Of a DNA stretch of 64,000 nucleotides, positions 10,927 through 20,090 are shown piece after piece. A program made the translations under genes and the position numbers. Within the stretch, counting starts at the first letter, position 1, and each line of letters opens with the position of its first letter. Origin of the DNA: Betaproteobacteria bacterium (GTDB lineage Bacteria > Pseudomonadota > Gammaproteobacteria > Burkholderiales > Burkholderiaceae_D); NCBI GenBank assembly GCA_025362735.1, contig JANYFL010000039.1:52727-116726 (forward strand), written 5' to 3'. A model generated the notes under the pieces. It was not told where the DNA came from. It worked only from the letters and a program-made list of their open reading frames with translations, and ran no database searches.

Positions 10927-12480
10927 ATGTCGCAGCGTTATGAACCATACCCTGTAGTGGATGTATTTGCCGGTCCTGGCGGGCTTGGTGAGGGCTTCTC
11001 ATCTTTGACAAATGAGAGGGGCGAGCGCCGATTCGAAAGCGTTGTTGCCATTGAGCGTGATGACTCTTCGTATCAGACACTTCTGCTGCGGCACTTTCTT
11101 CACAGGTTTCCTAAAGGGGAGTTACCAGACAACTATTATCGATATCTGAAAGGGGAAATTGATCGCGAGACTTTATATATGAATCATCAGTCTCAGATTG
11201 CTGACGCAAAGAAAAGTGCGTTAAAAATTTCCCTTGGGCCAGAATCCCACTCCGAGGTCGAGAAGATTATCAGTCTGAAGATTTCGAACAAGACTAAGTG
11301 GGCGTTAGTGGGCGGGCCGCCATGTCAGGCTTACTCGCTTGTAGGCAGATCACGGATGATGGGCAAACCTGAATTTGAGCAGGATGAGCGTCATACGCTC
11401 TACCTTGAATATCTAAAATTAATCATTGACCATCGCCCCCCTGTTTTTGTCATGGAGAACGTCAAAGGGCTTCTATCTGCGACCATAAACGGAAAATCTG
11501 CGATTAATCGAATCGTGCGTGACTTGGCTAATCCGAAGGCTGCGGTTAAAAATGGGACGACTGGACTTTCTTACAAACTCTACTCCCTGTCTGAGATAGA
11601 AAAACCGGGAGATGAGGTTGATCCAAAACTCTTTCTTGTTAGAGCTGAGAATTATGGTGTGCCGCAAGCGCGACACCGCATGTTCATCGTGGGTATCAGA
11701 GAAGATCTGAAAATAAAACCGAAGCAGCTTCGACCCCATGGGCCACCGACAGTGCGTCAAACGATCGGCGGGTTGCCGCCGGTTCGTAGTGAAATTTCCA
11801 AGGGGAAGGACAGTATTCAGGGTTGGCGTGATGAAATCGCTCAACTCGGCAGTCTCGATATTGGAAGCGAGTTTAACGGCGCCCCATTTGCGAAAAAGAT
11901 TGCAAACGGTATCAGTCTCCGGTCGATTCAAAGCTTGACGAGCCCCCGGGCAAGTTCATCGCTGCAGTACCCGCGGGCGACTGGACGACATCGAACCCTG
12001 AAAGAGCTTCACGATCCATGCCTAACCGTGTTGACTTCACATGAAGCTCGCTCACATATGGCGTCCGATCTCAGGCGATACATGTACGCAGCCGTGTTCG
12101 CGAACATCACCGGAACGAGCCCTAAGCTCGCTGACTTTCCAGAGGCATTGCTCCCCAAACATGAAAATGTGGAGCTTGGGCGTAAGGGAAAAATGTTTTC
12201 GGATCGATTTAGAGTGCAGCTTCCTGATCAGGTTGCAACTACGATCACATCACATATTTCCAAGGATGGTCATTACTTCATTCATTACGATCCTTCGCAG
12301 TGCAGAAGCCTGACTGTGAGGGAAGCAGCTCGTTTGCAGACATTCCCTGACAACTACCATTTCGAAGGCACTCGAACTTCGCAATATCATCAAGTGGGCA
12401 ACGCAGTCCCTCCGTACCTTGCGCAGCAAATCGCCGCAATCATTGCGGAGGTTCTCGACTGTATGAAGGGCTCGGCATGA
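10927..12480 (+). CDS. DNA (cytosine-5-)-methyltransferase of the defence operon
   Basis: A complete C5-methyltransferase of 517 residues. Motif I (VVDVFAGPGGLGEGF, residues 10-24) binds SAM, motif IV has the catalytic Cys133 in GGPPCQAYS, motif VI is ENV at 177-179, motif VIII QARHRMF lies near 247 and motif X ends HQVGNAVPPYLA. The roughly 190 residues between motifs VIII and IX form the target-recognition part; its site cannot be deduced. It should mark host DNA so that the downstream nucleases spare it. No clear ribosome binding site precedes the ATG, but motif I begins only ten residues in, which rules out a much later start. Base composition is lower in G+C than the flanking mre genes. 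Confidence 0.95.
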   Translation: MSQRYEPYPVVDVFAGPGGLGEGFSSLTNERGERRFESVVAIERDDSSYQTLLLRHFLHRFPKGELPDNYYRYLKGEIDRETLYMNHQSQIADAKKSALKISLGPESHSEVEKIISLKISNKTKWALVGGPPCQAYSLVGRSRMMGKPEFEQDERHTLYLEYLKLIIDHRPPVFVMENVKGLLSATINGKSAINRIVRDLANPKAAVKNGTTGLSYKLYSLSEIEKPGDEVDPKLFLVRAENYGVPQARHRMFIVGIREDLKIKPKQLRPHGPPTVRQTIGGLPPVRSEISKGKDSIQGWRDEIAQLGSLDIGSEFNGAPFAKKIANGISLRSIQSLTSPRASSSLQYPRATGRHRTLKELHDPCLTVLTSHEARSHMASDLRRYMYAAVFANITGTSPKLADFPEALLPKHENVELGRKGKMFSDRFRVQLPDQVATTITSHISKDGHYFIHYDPSQCRSLTVREAARLQTFPDNYHFEGTRTSQYHQVGNAVPPYLAQQIAAIIAEVLDCMKGSA

Positions 12481-12899
12481 TGGTGGATTCACTCACAACA
12501 AAACGCCGAAGCTGGAACATGTCACGAATTAATAATCGTGATACCAAGCCTGAAATTCAGTTGCGCTCTTTACTTCATCGGGCAGGGTTCAGGTTTCGTT
12601 TGCATGACCGCACTCTGCCGGGACGACCCGACATCGTTATGAGGAAGCACCGCGCAGTGGTAATGGTGCACGGATGTTTCTGGCATCGACATCAAAATTG
12701 CCGGAACGCAACACTGCCTTCTACCCGTACTGACTTCTGGCAATCCAAGTTTCAAAGTACAGTCGAAAGAGACAAACGAAACACAGCTGATCTAACGGCG
12801 CTGGGCTGGCGCGTAATTGTCGTTTGGGAATGCGATTTAGAAAAAAATTCGAGGCGAGTGATTGAGGACATTTGCGATCAATTGCTGAGGCAAGGGTAA
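12477..12899 (+). CDS. Vsr-family very-short-patch-type endonuclease
   Basis: A 140-residue homologue of E. coli Vsr, which nicks 5' of T:G mismatches arising from deaminated 5-methylcytosine. Key residues align: the Asp of GRPD (Asp52, equivalent to Vsr Asp51), HGCFWH (His65-Trp69) and the ERD...LGWRVIVVWEC strand. The 4-nt overlap with the methyltransferase stop, and an AAGGG 6 nt upstream, indicate coupled expression. It may repair mutations caused by the cognate methylase, as classical Vsr does. Vsr-fold proteins in restriction loci can alternatively act as the restriction nuclease, so the role here is open. Confidence 0.92.
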   Translation: MMVDSLTTKRRSWNMSRINNRDTKPEIQLRSLLHRAGFRFRLHDRTLPGRPDIVMRKHRAVVMVHGCFWHRHQNCRNATLPSTRTDFWQSKFQSTVERDKRNTADLTALGWRVIVVWECDLEKNSRRVIEDICDQLLRQG

Positions 12900-14374
12900 T
12901 GGCGCGCGATCATCACTTGCCGCCCCGTGCCTCCTGTCTCTCGGCTTCAATGAGAGACCTCGGCTATTCACTTGAAACGGCCGTCGCTGATCTTGTTGAC
13001 AACAGCATCTCAGCCGAGGCCACCAGTATCGATATAGTTTGTAATCTTTCAGCACGGAAACCCATACTCGCTATTATCGACAATGGTCTCGGAATGAATG
13101 CGACTGAGATGATTGAAGCCATGCGGCATGGGTCAGCGAATCCGAAGCTGAAACGAGGCCCGCGCGATCTTGGCCGTTTCGGTCTCGGCTTAAAAACTGC
13201 ATCATTTTCGCAATGCCGTTGTCTGAAAGTCATTAGCAAAAAAGACACGACTCTCAGCGGAGCGGAGTGGAGCCTGGACCGTATCGATGAACTTGATGAG
13301 TGGTTTCTCTCAATCCTGGACGACCATGAAACTACTGCCACGCCCTATGTCGAGCGTCTCAATGAGCATGGCACGATCATAGTCTGGAGTGACCTTGATC
13401 GACTCCTTGAGGACGAAACCGGCAGCCGTCGCGATGAGATTATTAACGAAAAGCTGGATATCGTCGAGAAGCATCTCTCGCTGGTTTTTCACCGATATCT
13501 CTCCGGTGAAATCAAAGGTCGAAAAAAGATTTCGATCTCGGTCAACGGCCACCCCATTGAGGCGTTCGATCCTTTCTGCCGAAAGAATGCGGCTACTCAA
13601 GTTCTGCCTGAGGAGATCGTCCGTATCGGTGATGCTGCGGTTCATTTGCAGCCGTATATCCTCCCTCATCACAGTCGGCTGACCGCCCGCGAATACGACT
13701 TTTATCAGAACCGGAGTGACTTTATTTCCAACCAGGGTGCCTACATTTATCGGAATGGCCGGCTCATGGCCTGGGGTGACTGGTTTCGGCTCATTCCAAA
13801 AGGGGAGGCCACGAAGCTTGCACGGGTCCAGATTGACTTCCCTAACAGCCTTGACGAAGCGTGGACAATAGACATCAAGAAGTCGCGCGCACGTCCGCCT
13901 CATCCTGTACGTGAAAGATTGCGGCAGATCATCACTCAGGTTTCTGGCCGGAGTACAACCGTTCACCGTGGACGCGGCCAGCGGCTTTTTGACGAAATCA
14001 AAACCCCGGTATGGGAACGGTATGCGGATCAGCACGGTATTCGCTATTCGATCAACCCGTCACATCCGCTTGTACAGCACCTGTCCACTCGGCTAGATGA
14101 TGATGGCCTGCGGCACCTCAACATTCTTTTAGAGGTGTTTTCTGCTTCTCTTCCCGTGGAAATGCTTTATTCCGACTACTCGATGCATCCACGCGAAATT
14201 CACCAAGGTTCATCAGAGGCAGTTGTCATTGATCAACTGCGCACACTTCGTGCCGTAATTTGGGGCGGTGGGCCAGGCAAAGCAGAAGCGTTTCGCGAGA
14301 TCATCCGTTCCACGAGACTGTTTGAACAGCACAAATCAATTGTTGATGATTTCATCCGTCAGGAGTTTGCATGA
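12899..14374 (+). CDS. MORC/MutL-like GHKL ATPase
   Basis: The N-terminal 120 residues carry a GHKL ATPase fold: N box ETAVADLVDNS (26-36), G1 box DNGLGM (61-66) and G2 box GRFGLGLKTASFS (92-104). The rest is probably an S5-type transducer plus a C-terminal domain that I do not recognise. Prokaryotic MORCs and related families were predicted by Iyer, Abhiman and Aravind (2008) to work in restriction-modification systems with superfamily-II helicases. The ATPase may act as a DNA clamp that gates the nuclease. The ATG at 12899 overlaps the vsr stop by one base (TAATG) with AAGGG upstream; an ATG 27 nt earlier is possible. Length is 491 residues. Confidence 0.88.
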   Translation: MARDHHLPPRASCLSASMRDLGYSLETAVADLVDNSISAEATSIDIVCNLSARKPILAIIDNGLGMNATEMIEAMRHGSANPKLKRGPRDLGRFGLGLKTASFSQCRCLKVISKKDTTLSGAEWSLDRIDELDEWFLSILDDHETTATPYVERLNEHGTIIVWSDLDRLLEDETGSRRDEIINEKLDIVEKHLSLVFHRYLSGEIKGRKKISISVNGHPIEAFDPFCRKNAATQVLPEEIVRIGDAAVHLQPYILPHHSRLTAREYDFYQNRSDFISNQGAYIYRNGRLMAWGDWFRLIPKGEATKLARVQIDFPNSLDEAWTIDIKKSRARPPHPVRERLRQIITQVSGRSTTVHRGRGQRLFDEIKTPVWERYADQHGIRYSINPSHPLVQHLSTRLDDDGLRHLNILLEVFSASLPVEMLYSDYSMHPREIHQGSSEAVVIDQLRTLRAVIWGGGPGKAEAFREIIRSTRLFEQHKSIVDDFIRQEFA

Positions 14375-17025
14375 ACGTCAGCCGTAATGAAAAAGAGAAA
14401 GGCTTGATTAACGCGTTAATTACTGCATTCGAGGATCAAAGCGAGCCGCCGACCAGGGGAGATATTGAAACAAGAGCATCTTTGCTTGCACCGCTTCTTG
14501 GTTATAACGGTGATCTGCGTATTGTCGTCGACGAAACAATGATCGCCATCGATACGCGAATGGGCACCGGCTTTTCTCTCATTGATGTCGAGGCAAATCA
14601 CGATGAGGAGTGGATCTACAAGCGCGAGGCTATCGAATGGACGTACTCCGATGCCTATGAAGGATATCTACGAGCCGAAAAATGGCAGCCCTCTCTTGTC
14701 CAATCACTGAGTGATGTAGGAACGAAAATACTCGGCCACCTCCAGGACCCAACAAGTGAAGACTCATGGAATAGACGCGGTCTTGTCATTGGTCACGTCC
14801 AGTCGGGCAAGACAGCGAACTACATGGGTGTTATCGCGAAGGCGGCGGATGCTGGATACAAATTCATCATCGTGATCGCGGGTATCCACAATAATTTACG
14901 TAAGCAGACGCAGGAGCGCATCGACGAAGGTTTCATCGGTCGCTCAAGTGATCCTGAAAATCGTATTCCGGTTGGCGTGGGCCTTAACGGGAATTTTCCG
15001 CATCCGGTAACCGTCACGAACATCAATGACGACTTCAACAAGAATACTGCCGCAGAGAGTGGTTGGAAGATTAATGATTTCAGTAAACCCCTCATTCTTG
15101 TAATCAAGAAAAACGTACGCACTCTTGAAGCGCTGCATAAATGGTTGAAGGAGCTGAATGCCGCTGGCGATGGGCGCATTTACGTTCCCATGCTTCTGAT
15201 CGATGATGAGGCTGACAATGCATCGATCAATACCAACAAAGAAGACATCAGCCCCACGAGAACAAACGCGATGATTCGCAAGATTCTCGGCCTGTTCACG
15301 AAGTCCTGCTACGTAGGCTACACAGCCACCCCATTCGCTAATATTTTCATCAACCCGGACGCTTATGATGAAGGCGTTCGCGATGAACTCTTTCCAAGAG
15401 ATTTTATCTACTCGTTGGATGCGCCAAACACATATTTCGGCCCTGAAAAAGTGTTTTTGGATGAATTGTCCAGCAATGTTGTGCTCGAAAAAATAACGGA
15501 CTGCGAAGACTACCTTCCGCACGCCCATAAAAAAGACCACGAAGTCGCCGAACTCCCACCAAGCCTTTACCGCGCACTCGACCAGTTCATAATTGCTCGC
15601 GCTATTCGGAACCTCCGTGGACATGTGAGCAAGCATTGCTCAATGATGGTCAATGTTTCGCGCTTCGTTGTGACGCAGACGATCATCCGCAGCTTCATCA
15701 GCATGCGCATGAAGAAAATGCATGAAGCGGTGAAGGCGAACTACATGATGCCGGAGAATGTTTCGGCTAAAAATGAATGCATGATCGCCCTGCATGCCGC
15801 ATTCAACGTCGGATACTCTGAATGCGGCTTTGAATGGGCAGAGGTCAGGAAGGTGCTCTACGGTGTATTTGAAAATCTGCGCATCTTTGTCATCAACAGT
15901 AAAAGCGATGAGGTTCTCGATTTCAGAAAATATGGAAAAGATGGCGTCGGCCTGACGGCGATTGCTATCGGTGGCCTCAGCCTTTCACGTGGCCTCACGA
16001 TCGAAGGCCTAACTGTCAGCTACATGTATCGAAACACTCGTATGTACGACACCCTTATGCAGATGGGTCGATGGTTTGGTTATCGGCCTGGATTCGAAGA
16101 TCTTTGCCGCGTACATCTTTCACAAGACTCGATCAACTGGTACTCGCATATCGCGAACGCATCAGAAGAACTGCGCCAGCAGATCAAACGAATGCGTCGC
16201 GACGGATTGAGTCCTAAACAATTTGGTCTATACGTTCAGTCCCATCCTGACAGCCTTCTGATCACTGCCGCAAACAAAATGCGCAGCGGCGAGAAGATCG
16301 TCGTGGATCAGAACTTCACCGGGAAGCTGAAAGAAAGCACACTTGTTCCGATCGATCCGGTAATCAACGAGAAAAACGAAGCCCTTATTGAGGAATTCTG
16401 GAAGGCCGGGTTTGGAGGGCAAATCCGTACAACTAGGAAGGGTTGGTTCATTCCCGATGTGAAACTTGATGTCATCGAGAACTTCTTGACTCGGTTTCAA
16501 GTTCATAAAAATTACCTGCCTGAGAAATCATCGATACTCAGCTATCTGGACAAGATCACCGGGAAATTTCCTCGTGGCGATGTATTGCTCATTTCGACTG
16601 GAAAAGAGGGCGAAGCGGGCGAATTCAGGTTGGGTGCTCAAGAGCGTGTAGTTGAAATAGTCAAGGGCGATAGTTGGCAGCTAAACGGCTACCGCGTCGC
16701 AAGCAGAGGCGACGAGGCACTCGGTCTGAGCGATGAGCAGCTTGAAGAGGCACTTACTTACGCTTCTAACGTCCCCAAAAGTAAAAACAAAAAGCCGTCG
16801 GACTACCACTACAGAATTTTCAGGAACAAGCCTCTTTTGATGGTACACGTCCTCGCACCCACAGACAGCGAAGTTGTTACCGGTCGCATCCCGGCGTTTG
16901 GCGTCAGTTTTCCCGACGGACTCTTCGGCGTCAAAATTGAGGTAGTAGCGAACCGCGTTTGGCTAGAACAGATGTACGGCTCACTCGAAGACGGCCAGGA
17001 CGATGAGGATGACTACGATGAGTAG
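14371..17025 (+). CDS. Z1-domain superfamily-II ATPase/endonuclease
   Basis: This 884-residue protein has the Z1 arrangement: Walker A GHVQSGKT (141-148), Walker B IDDEAD (277-282), motif III-like GYTATPFANIF (317-326), and motifs V-VI SRGLTIEGLTVSY ... QMGRWFGYR (Gln564-Arg572). It is a helicase-like motor expected to translocate on or remodel foreign DNA. Z1 proteins occur beside GHKL ATPases and methylases in restriction-like loci. It starts 4 nt inside the MORC gene with AGGAG 5 nt upstream. The C-terminal quarter (about 690-884) has no motif I can name and ends in an acidic tail. Confidence 0.92.
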   Translation: MNVSRNEKEKGLINALITAFEDQSEPPTRGDIETRASLLAPLLGYNGDLRIVVDETMIAIDTRMGTGFSLIDVEANHDEEWIYKREAIEWTYSDAYEGYLRAEKWQPSLVQSLSDVGTKILGHLQDPTSEDSWNRRGLVIGHVQSGKTANYMGVIAKAADAGYKFIIVIAGIHNNLRKQTQERIDEGFIGRSSDPENRIPVGVGLNGNFPHPVTVTNINDDFNKNTAAESGWKINDFSKPLILVIKKNVRTLEALHKWLKELNAAGDGRIYVPMLLIDDEADNASINTNKEDISPTRTNAMIRKILGLFTKSCYVGYTATPFANIFINPDAYDEGVRDELFPRDFIYSLDAPNTYFGPEKVFLDELSSNVVLEKITDCEDYLPHAHKKDHEVAELPPSLYRALDQFIIARAIRNLRGHVSKHCSMMVNVSRFVVTQTIIRSFISMRMKKMHEAVKANYMMPENVSAKNECMIALHAAFNVGYSECGFEWAEVRKVLYGVFENLRIFVINSKSDEVLDFRKYGKDGVGLTAIAIGGLSLSRGLTIEGLTVSYMYRNTRMYDTLMQMGRWFGYRPGFEDLCRVHLSQDSINWYSHIANASEELRQQIKRMRRDGLSPKQFGLYVQSHPDSLLITAANKMRSGEKIVVDQNFTGKLKESTLVPIDPVINEKNEALIEEFWKAGFGGQIRTTRKGWFIPDVKLDVIENFLTRFQVHKNYLPEKSSILSYLDKITGKFPRGDVLLISTGKEGEAGEFRLGAQERVVEIVKGDSWQLNGYRVASRGDEALGLSDEQLEEALTYASNVPKSKNKKPSDYHYRIFRNKPLLMVHVLAPTDSEVVTGRIPAFGVSFPDGLFGVKIEVVANRVWLEQMYGSLEDGQDDEDDYDE

Positions 17026-17989
17026 ACATACACCTTGGGATGAAATCGGGAAGCCAAGTACCAACTACACTGTGCGCCGGGTGGCAGGAAGCGGCGCCAT
17101 TCCCGTCTTTTGGGGCAAAGACGTTAACGACCAGTGTCTTCTGATTGTCGAACTGAACGGCGATCACGGTGTGCAGTTCCGCAAAGACTGCGCGACGGTT
17201 CACGGTATCGGCGTCGATCTCAGAAATGGAGAGCAGACGCAGCAGCAGCGGCTTGTCCTTACCCTTGAAAAGCAGGTTGATCGGGACTTGTTTGTGGGTC
17301 TTTGCGAAACACTCGTAGTAAGCCTCGCTCCTGTGAGTGACTCCAGCGTCGCGCTCTCAGTTACACTGACTCACATTAAGAGATGGAAGGCTTTTCTGGC
17401 CGGCAGAAAATCGCGACTGCTGTCCCCTGAAGAAGTCAGGGGTCTCGTTGCTGAACTGCATTGTTTACGTGCTCTTTATCAACTGCAGCTAACACAGCTC
17501 GAAGCGGTAGACGCATGGTGCGGACCTGAATACCTCCATCAGGATTTCATTTTCGGAAATACAGCGGTCGAAGTGAAATCGTTGTCGGGCCGGGAGCGGA
17601 ACACCGTGCGCATTTCATCTGAAGATCAGTTGGAAGGCCTATCTGAAAACCTGTTTCTGGTTGTCTACCGTTTTAGCGACATGTCCGACTCCGAACTTGC
17701 GTTATCCCTGAACGACATTATTCGGGTGGTCGAACACGAGCTGGGAGACGCCAAAGCTCTTGAACAATTCTCTAAGAAGCTGGCGGGCTGTGGGTATCTC
17801 CCGCTGTCCGATTACGACTTGCCTCGCTTTATAGTTAGTAGCATGCAGAGTTATCGCGTTGAAGGGGAGTTTCCCCGCCTGATAAGGTCGCTTCTCCCGG
17901 AGGGCATTACCAAGGTTGCCTATGACATCAAACTGGAGGCAATTAAACCGTTTGAGTGTGCTCAGGAACAGATTTTCGGGAGCCTTTAA
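17018..17989 (+). CDS. DUF4420-type PD-(D/E)XK motif protein
   Basis: The 323-residue product has the nuclease signature of this family: Glu146 in VAELHCL, Asp176 in HQDFIFG and the Glu185-Val-Lys187 of AVEVKS. The catalytic core is intact, so it is the likeliest DNA-cutting subunit of the system. Methylation dependence or blockage would be set by the cognate methyltransferase. The start is taken at 17018, overlapping the Z1 stop by 8 nt, because GAGGAT lies 7 nt upstream; an ATG at 17003 in the same frame is less favoured. Confidence 0.85.
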   Translation: MSRHTPWDEIGKPSTNYTVRRVAGSGAIPVFWGKDVNDQCLLIVELNGDHGVQFRKDCATVHGIGVDLRNGEQTQQQRLVLTLEKQVDRDLFVGLCETLVVSLAPVSDSSVALSVTLTHIKRWKAFLAGRKSRLLSPEEVRGLVAELHCLRALYQLQLTQLEAVDAWCGPEYLHQDFIFGNTAVEVKSLSGRERNTVRISSEDQLEGLSENLFLVVYRFSDMSDSELALSLNDIIRVVEHELGDAKALEQFSKKLAGCGYLPLSDYDLPRFIVSSMQSYRVEGEFPRLIRSLLPEGITKVAYDIKLEAIKPFECAQEQIFGSL

Positions 17990-20056
17990 TTGGATGTAAT
18001 GCCAGAGGAATTTTTCCACGATTTTCGTCAGGAAATGCTTGCCGGGGCTGAGGCTAACAGCAGTTTTCAGTTGGCGGAATTTATGGAAGTTGTGGCCAAT
18101 GAGCTTGTCGAAACGGGGTTCGTGGAGGGCTTCGAGTTCTGTCACTACCGTGCTCAACGCGGCATGCGAGTGGACGGCTACTGGTTCAATGACGAAGGCA
18201 CGCTTGATCTTTTTGTTGCGGATTTCGACTGTCGCAGCGAGCTGGCGTCACTAACACGAACCGACGTTGATGCAGCATTCAAGCGCGTTATCAGCTTCTT
18301 TGAGGCAAGTCTTAACAAGCAGCTCGCGACAGAGCTGGAAGTCACCTCACCCGAATACGGGCTGTCCCGCCAGATTCTGGACAGAAAAGGTTCTATCCGG
18401 CAACTTAATTTGATCCTGGTTTCCGAGCGCATCATCAGTGACAAAGTTCAGACGCTGCCGGATGAAGATGTGAGCGACATTCCTGCAAGCTTTCATATCT
18501 GGGATATTTCCCGCCTCCAGCGTCAACGCAGCTCACGCAGCCACAAAGAAGCTCTCAATCTCGACTTTGTCCAGATGTTCGGGACAGGAATTTCCTGTCT
18601 GCCAGCGCACCTCGGCTCGGACGCTTACCAGTCTTATTTGATCGTGATGCCGGCGGAAATTCTTGCGGGCCTATATGAGAAATTCGGTGCCAGACTCCTG
18701 GAGCAAAATGTTCGTTGTTTCCTTCAAGCTCGCGGTAAGGTAAATCAGGGAATCCGCAGCACGATTCTTAATGAGCCGAGCATGTTCTTTGCCTATAACA
18801 ACGGGATCACCGCAACTGCTCAAAGCGTCGAAATAGACAAGGCAGAATCAGGCCTCCAGATAACCCGGATCATGGACCTCCAGATCGTAAACGGCGGGCA
18901 GACGACGGCGTCGCTTTTTCACACTCGCAGGAAGGACAAAGCTGCTCTCTCGAACATCTTTGTCCAGATGAAGCTCTCGGTCATCGACAGCGAAGAGAGT
19001 GAAACAGTTGTTCCGAAAATCTCGGAATATGCCAATACGCAGAACCGGGTGAACGCTGCCGACTTCTTCTCGAATCACCCCTTCCATATCCGCATGGAGG
19101 AATTTTCCCGCAGACTTTGGGCACCTCCTCAACAAGGTGCCCAAAGGGAAACGAAGTGGTTCTACGAGCGAGCGCGTGGCCAGTACGCCGACGCTCAGTC
19201 CAAACTTACGTCAGCTGAACAGAGGCGCTTTAATGCTGAGAATCCCAAGTCTCAGATGTGCACTAAAACTGACCTCGCCAAGTTTGAGAACGTCTGGGAT
19301 GAGCATCCAAAGTGGGTGAACTTGGGTGCTCAAAAAAACTTTGCGCAGTATGCGCAACGTATAGGCCGCGAATGGGAAAAAACTTCTGATGGATTCAATG
19401 AATTTTATTTCCGTCGTGCAATTGCGCGCGGGCTCATTTTTCGAGCCACGGAGAAGCTTGTTTCAGCACAGCCTTGGTACAGCGGCGGATACAGAGCGAA
19501 CATCGTTGCCTATAGCCTTGCCGTTCTCAGTGAGATTACAAGGCGTCATAAAAAGTCAATGGATTACCTTCGCATCTGGAATGCACAGGGCATCGACAAA
19601 ACTTTGGAGAACACTTTGGCAGCTATATCCAAAGCAGTGAACGACGACATCATCAAGCCCCCACAAGGTATTTCCAACATTTCAGAATGGTGCAAAAGAG
19701 ACGCTTGCTGGACGAGACTGCTCTCACAGATTGACGAGATCGAAAAGCTTCTACCCGATGAATTTTGGGATGAGCTTCTGTCAGCCGAAGATGGCGCGTC
19801 GGAAGCAAAGTCTGCCAGGCAGACTCAGAAAATTGACAACGGTATCGAAGCGCAGAAACGTGTATTCAGCGTTACGGCTGACCAGTGGAAGCGAGTCCAT
19901 TCTGCTTTATCTGTAAAACAACTCTTGTCGTCCAAAGAGACTGGCGTACTCGGCATCGCCATACAGATGCCGGGCAAAATTCCAACGGAAAAACAATGTC
20001 TGGTATTGCTTGAGATAATCGAAAAGGCTCGTTTAGAGGGGGTTATCGTCTATTGA
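17990..20056 (+). CDS. AIPR abortive-infection family protein
   Basis: A 688-residue protein with the AIPR hallmark: FFAYNNGITATAQSV followed by IMDLQIVNGGQTTASLFH, roughly residues 264-310. AIPR proteins were named from lactococcal abortive infection and occur widely in restriction and phage-exclusion loci; their biochemical activity is not settled. Here it is the last gene of the operon and may sense infection or execute the effector step. The start may be the TTG directly after the DUF4420 stop (GGGAG 7 nt upstream) or the ATG at 17999. No terminator was seen downstream; a 10-bp palindrome TGTTTAAACA sits at 20068-20077. Confidence 0.9.
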   Translation: MDVMPEEFFHDFRQEMLAGAEANSSFQLAEFMEVVANELVETGFVEGFEFCHYRAQRGMRVDGYWFNDEGTLDLFVADFDCRSELASLTRTDVDAAFKRVISFFEASLNKQLATELEVTSPEYGLSRQILDRKGSIRQLNLILVSERIISDKVQTLPDEDVSDIPASFHIWDISRLQRQRSSRSHKEALNLDFVQMFGTGISCLPAHLGSDAYQSYLIVMPAEILAGLYEKFGARLLEQNVRCFLQARGKVNQGIRSTILNEPSMFFAYNNGITATAQSVEIDKAESGLQITRIMDLQIVNGGQTTASLFHTRRKDKAALSNIFVQMKLSVIDSEESETVVPKISEYANTQNRVNAADFFSNHPFHIRMEEFSRRLWAPPQQGAQRETKWFYERARGQYADAQSKLTSAEQRRFNAENPKSQMCTKTDLAKFENVWDEHPKWVNLGAQKNFAQYAQRIGREWEKTSDGFNEFYFRRAIARGLIFRATEKLVSAQPWYSGGYRANIVAYSLAVLSEITRRHKKSMDYLRIWNAQGIDKTLENTLAAISKAVNDDIIKPPQGISNISEWCKRDACWTRLLSQIDEIEKLLPDEFWDELLSAEDGASEAKSARQTQKIDNGIEAQKRVFSVTADQWKRVHSALSVKQLLSSKETGVLGIAIQMPGKIPTEKQCLVLLEIIEKARLEGVIVY

Positions 20057-20090
20057 TGTTTAACATTTGTTTAAACACGGCTCTGCCAAA

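Larger units (their letters stand above)
10825..20056 (+). other. MORC/Z1 restriction-like defence island inside the mre-mrd operon
   Basis: Six plus-strand genes lie between mreD and mrdA: C5-methyltransferase, Vsr-like nuclease, MORC-type ATPase, Z1 ATPase, DUF4420 PD-(D/E)XK protein and AIPR protein. Each start overlaps or abuts the preceding stop (4, 1, 4 and 8 nt overlaps, then 0 nt), so they form one transcription unit. All belong to families linked to restriction or abortive infection. No integrase, transposase, tRNA or flanking direct repeat was found, so the mode of entry is unknown. A sampled 60-base line in the methyltransferase (11101-11160) is 40% G+C, clearly lower than a typical mreB line. 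Confidence 0.85.

Noticed and set aside
13310..14035. 241-codon minus-strand open frame opposite the MORC-type gene
   Set aside because: The plus strand has clear GHKL motifs and coupled neighbours; the antisense frame has none.
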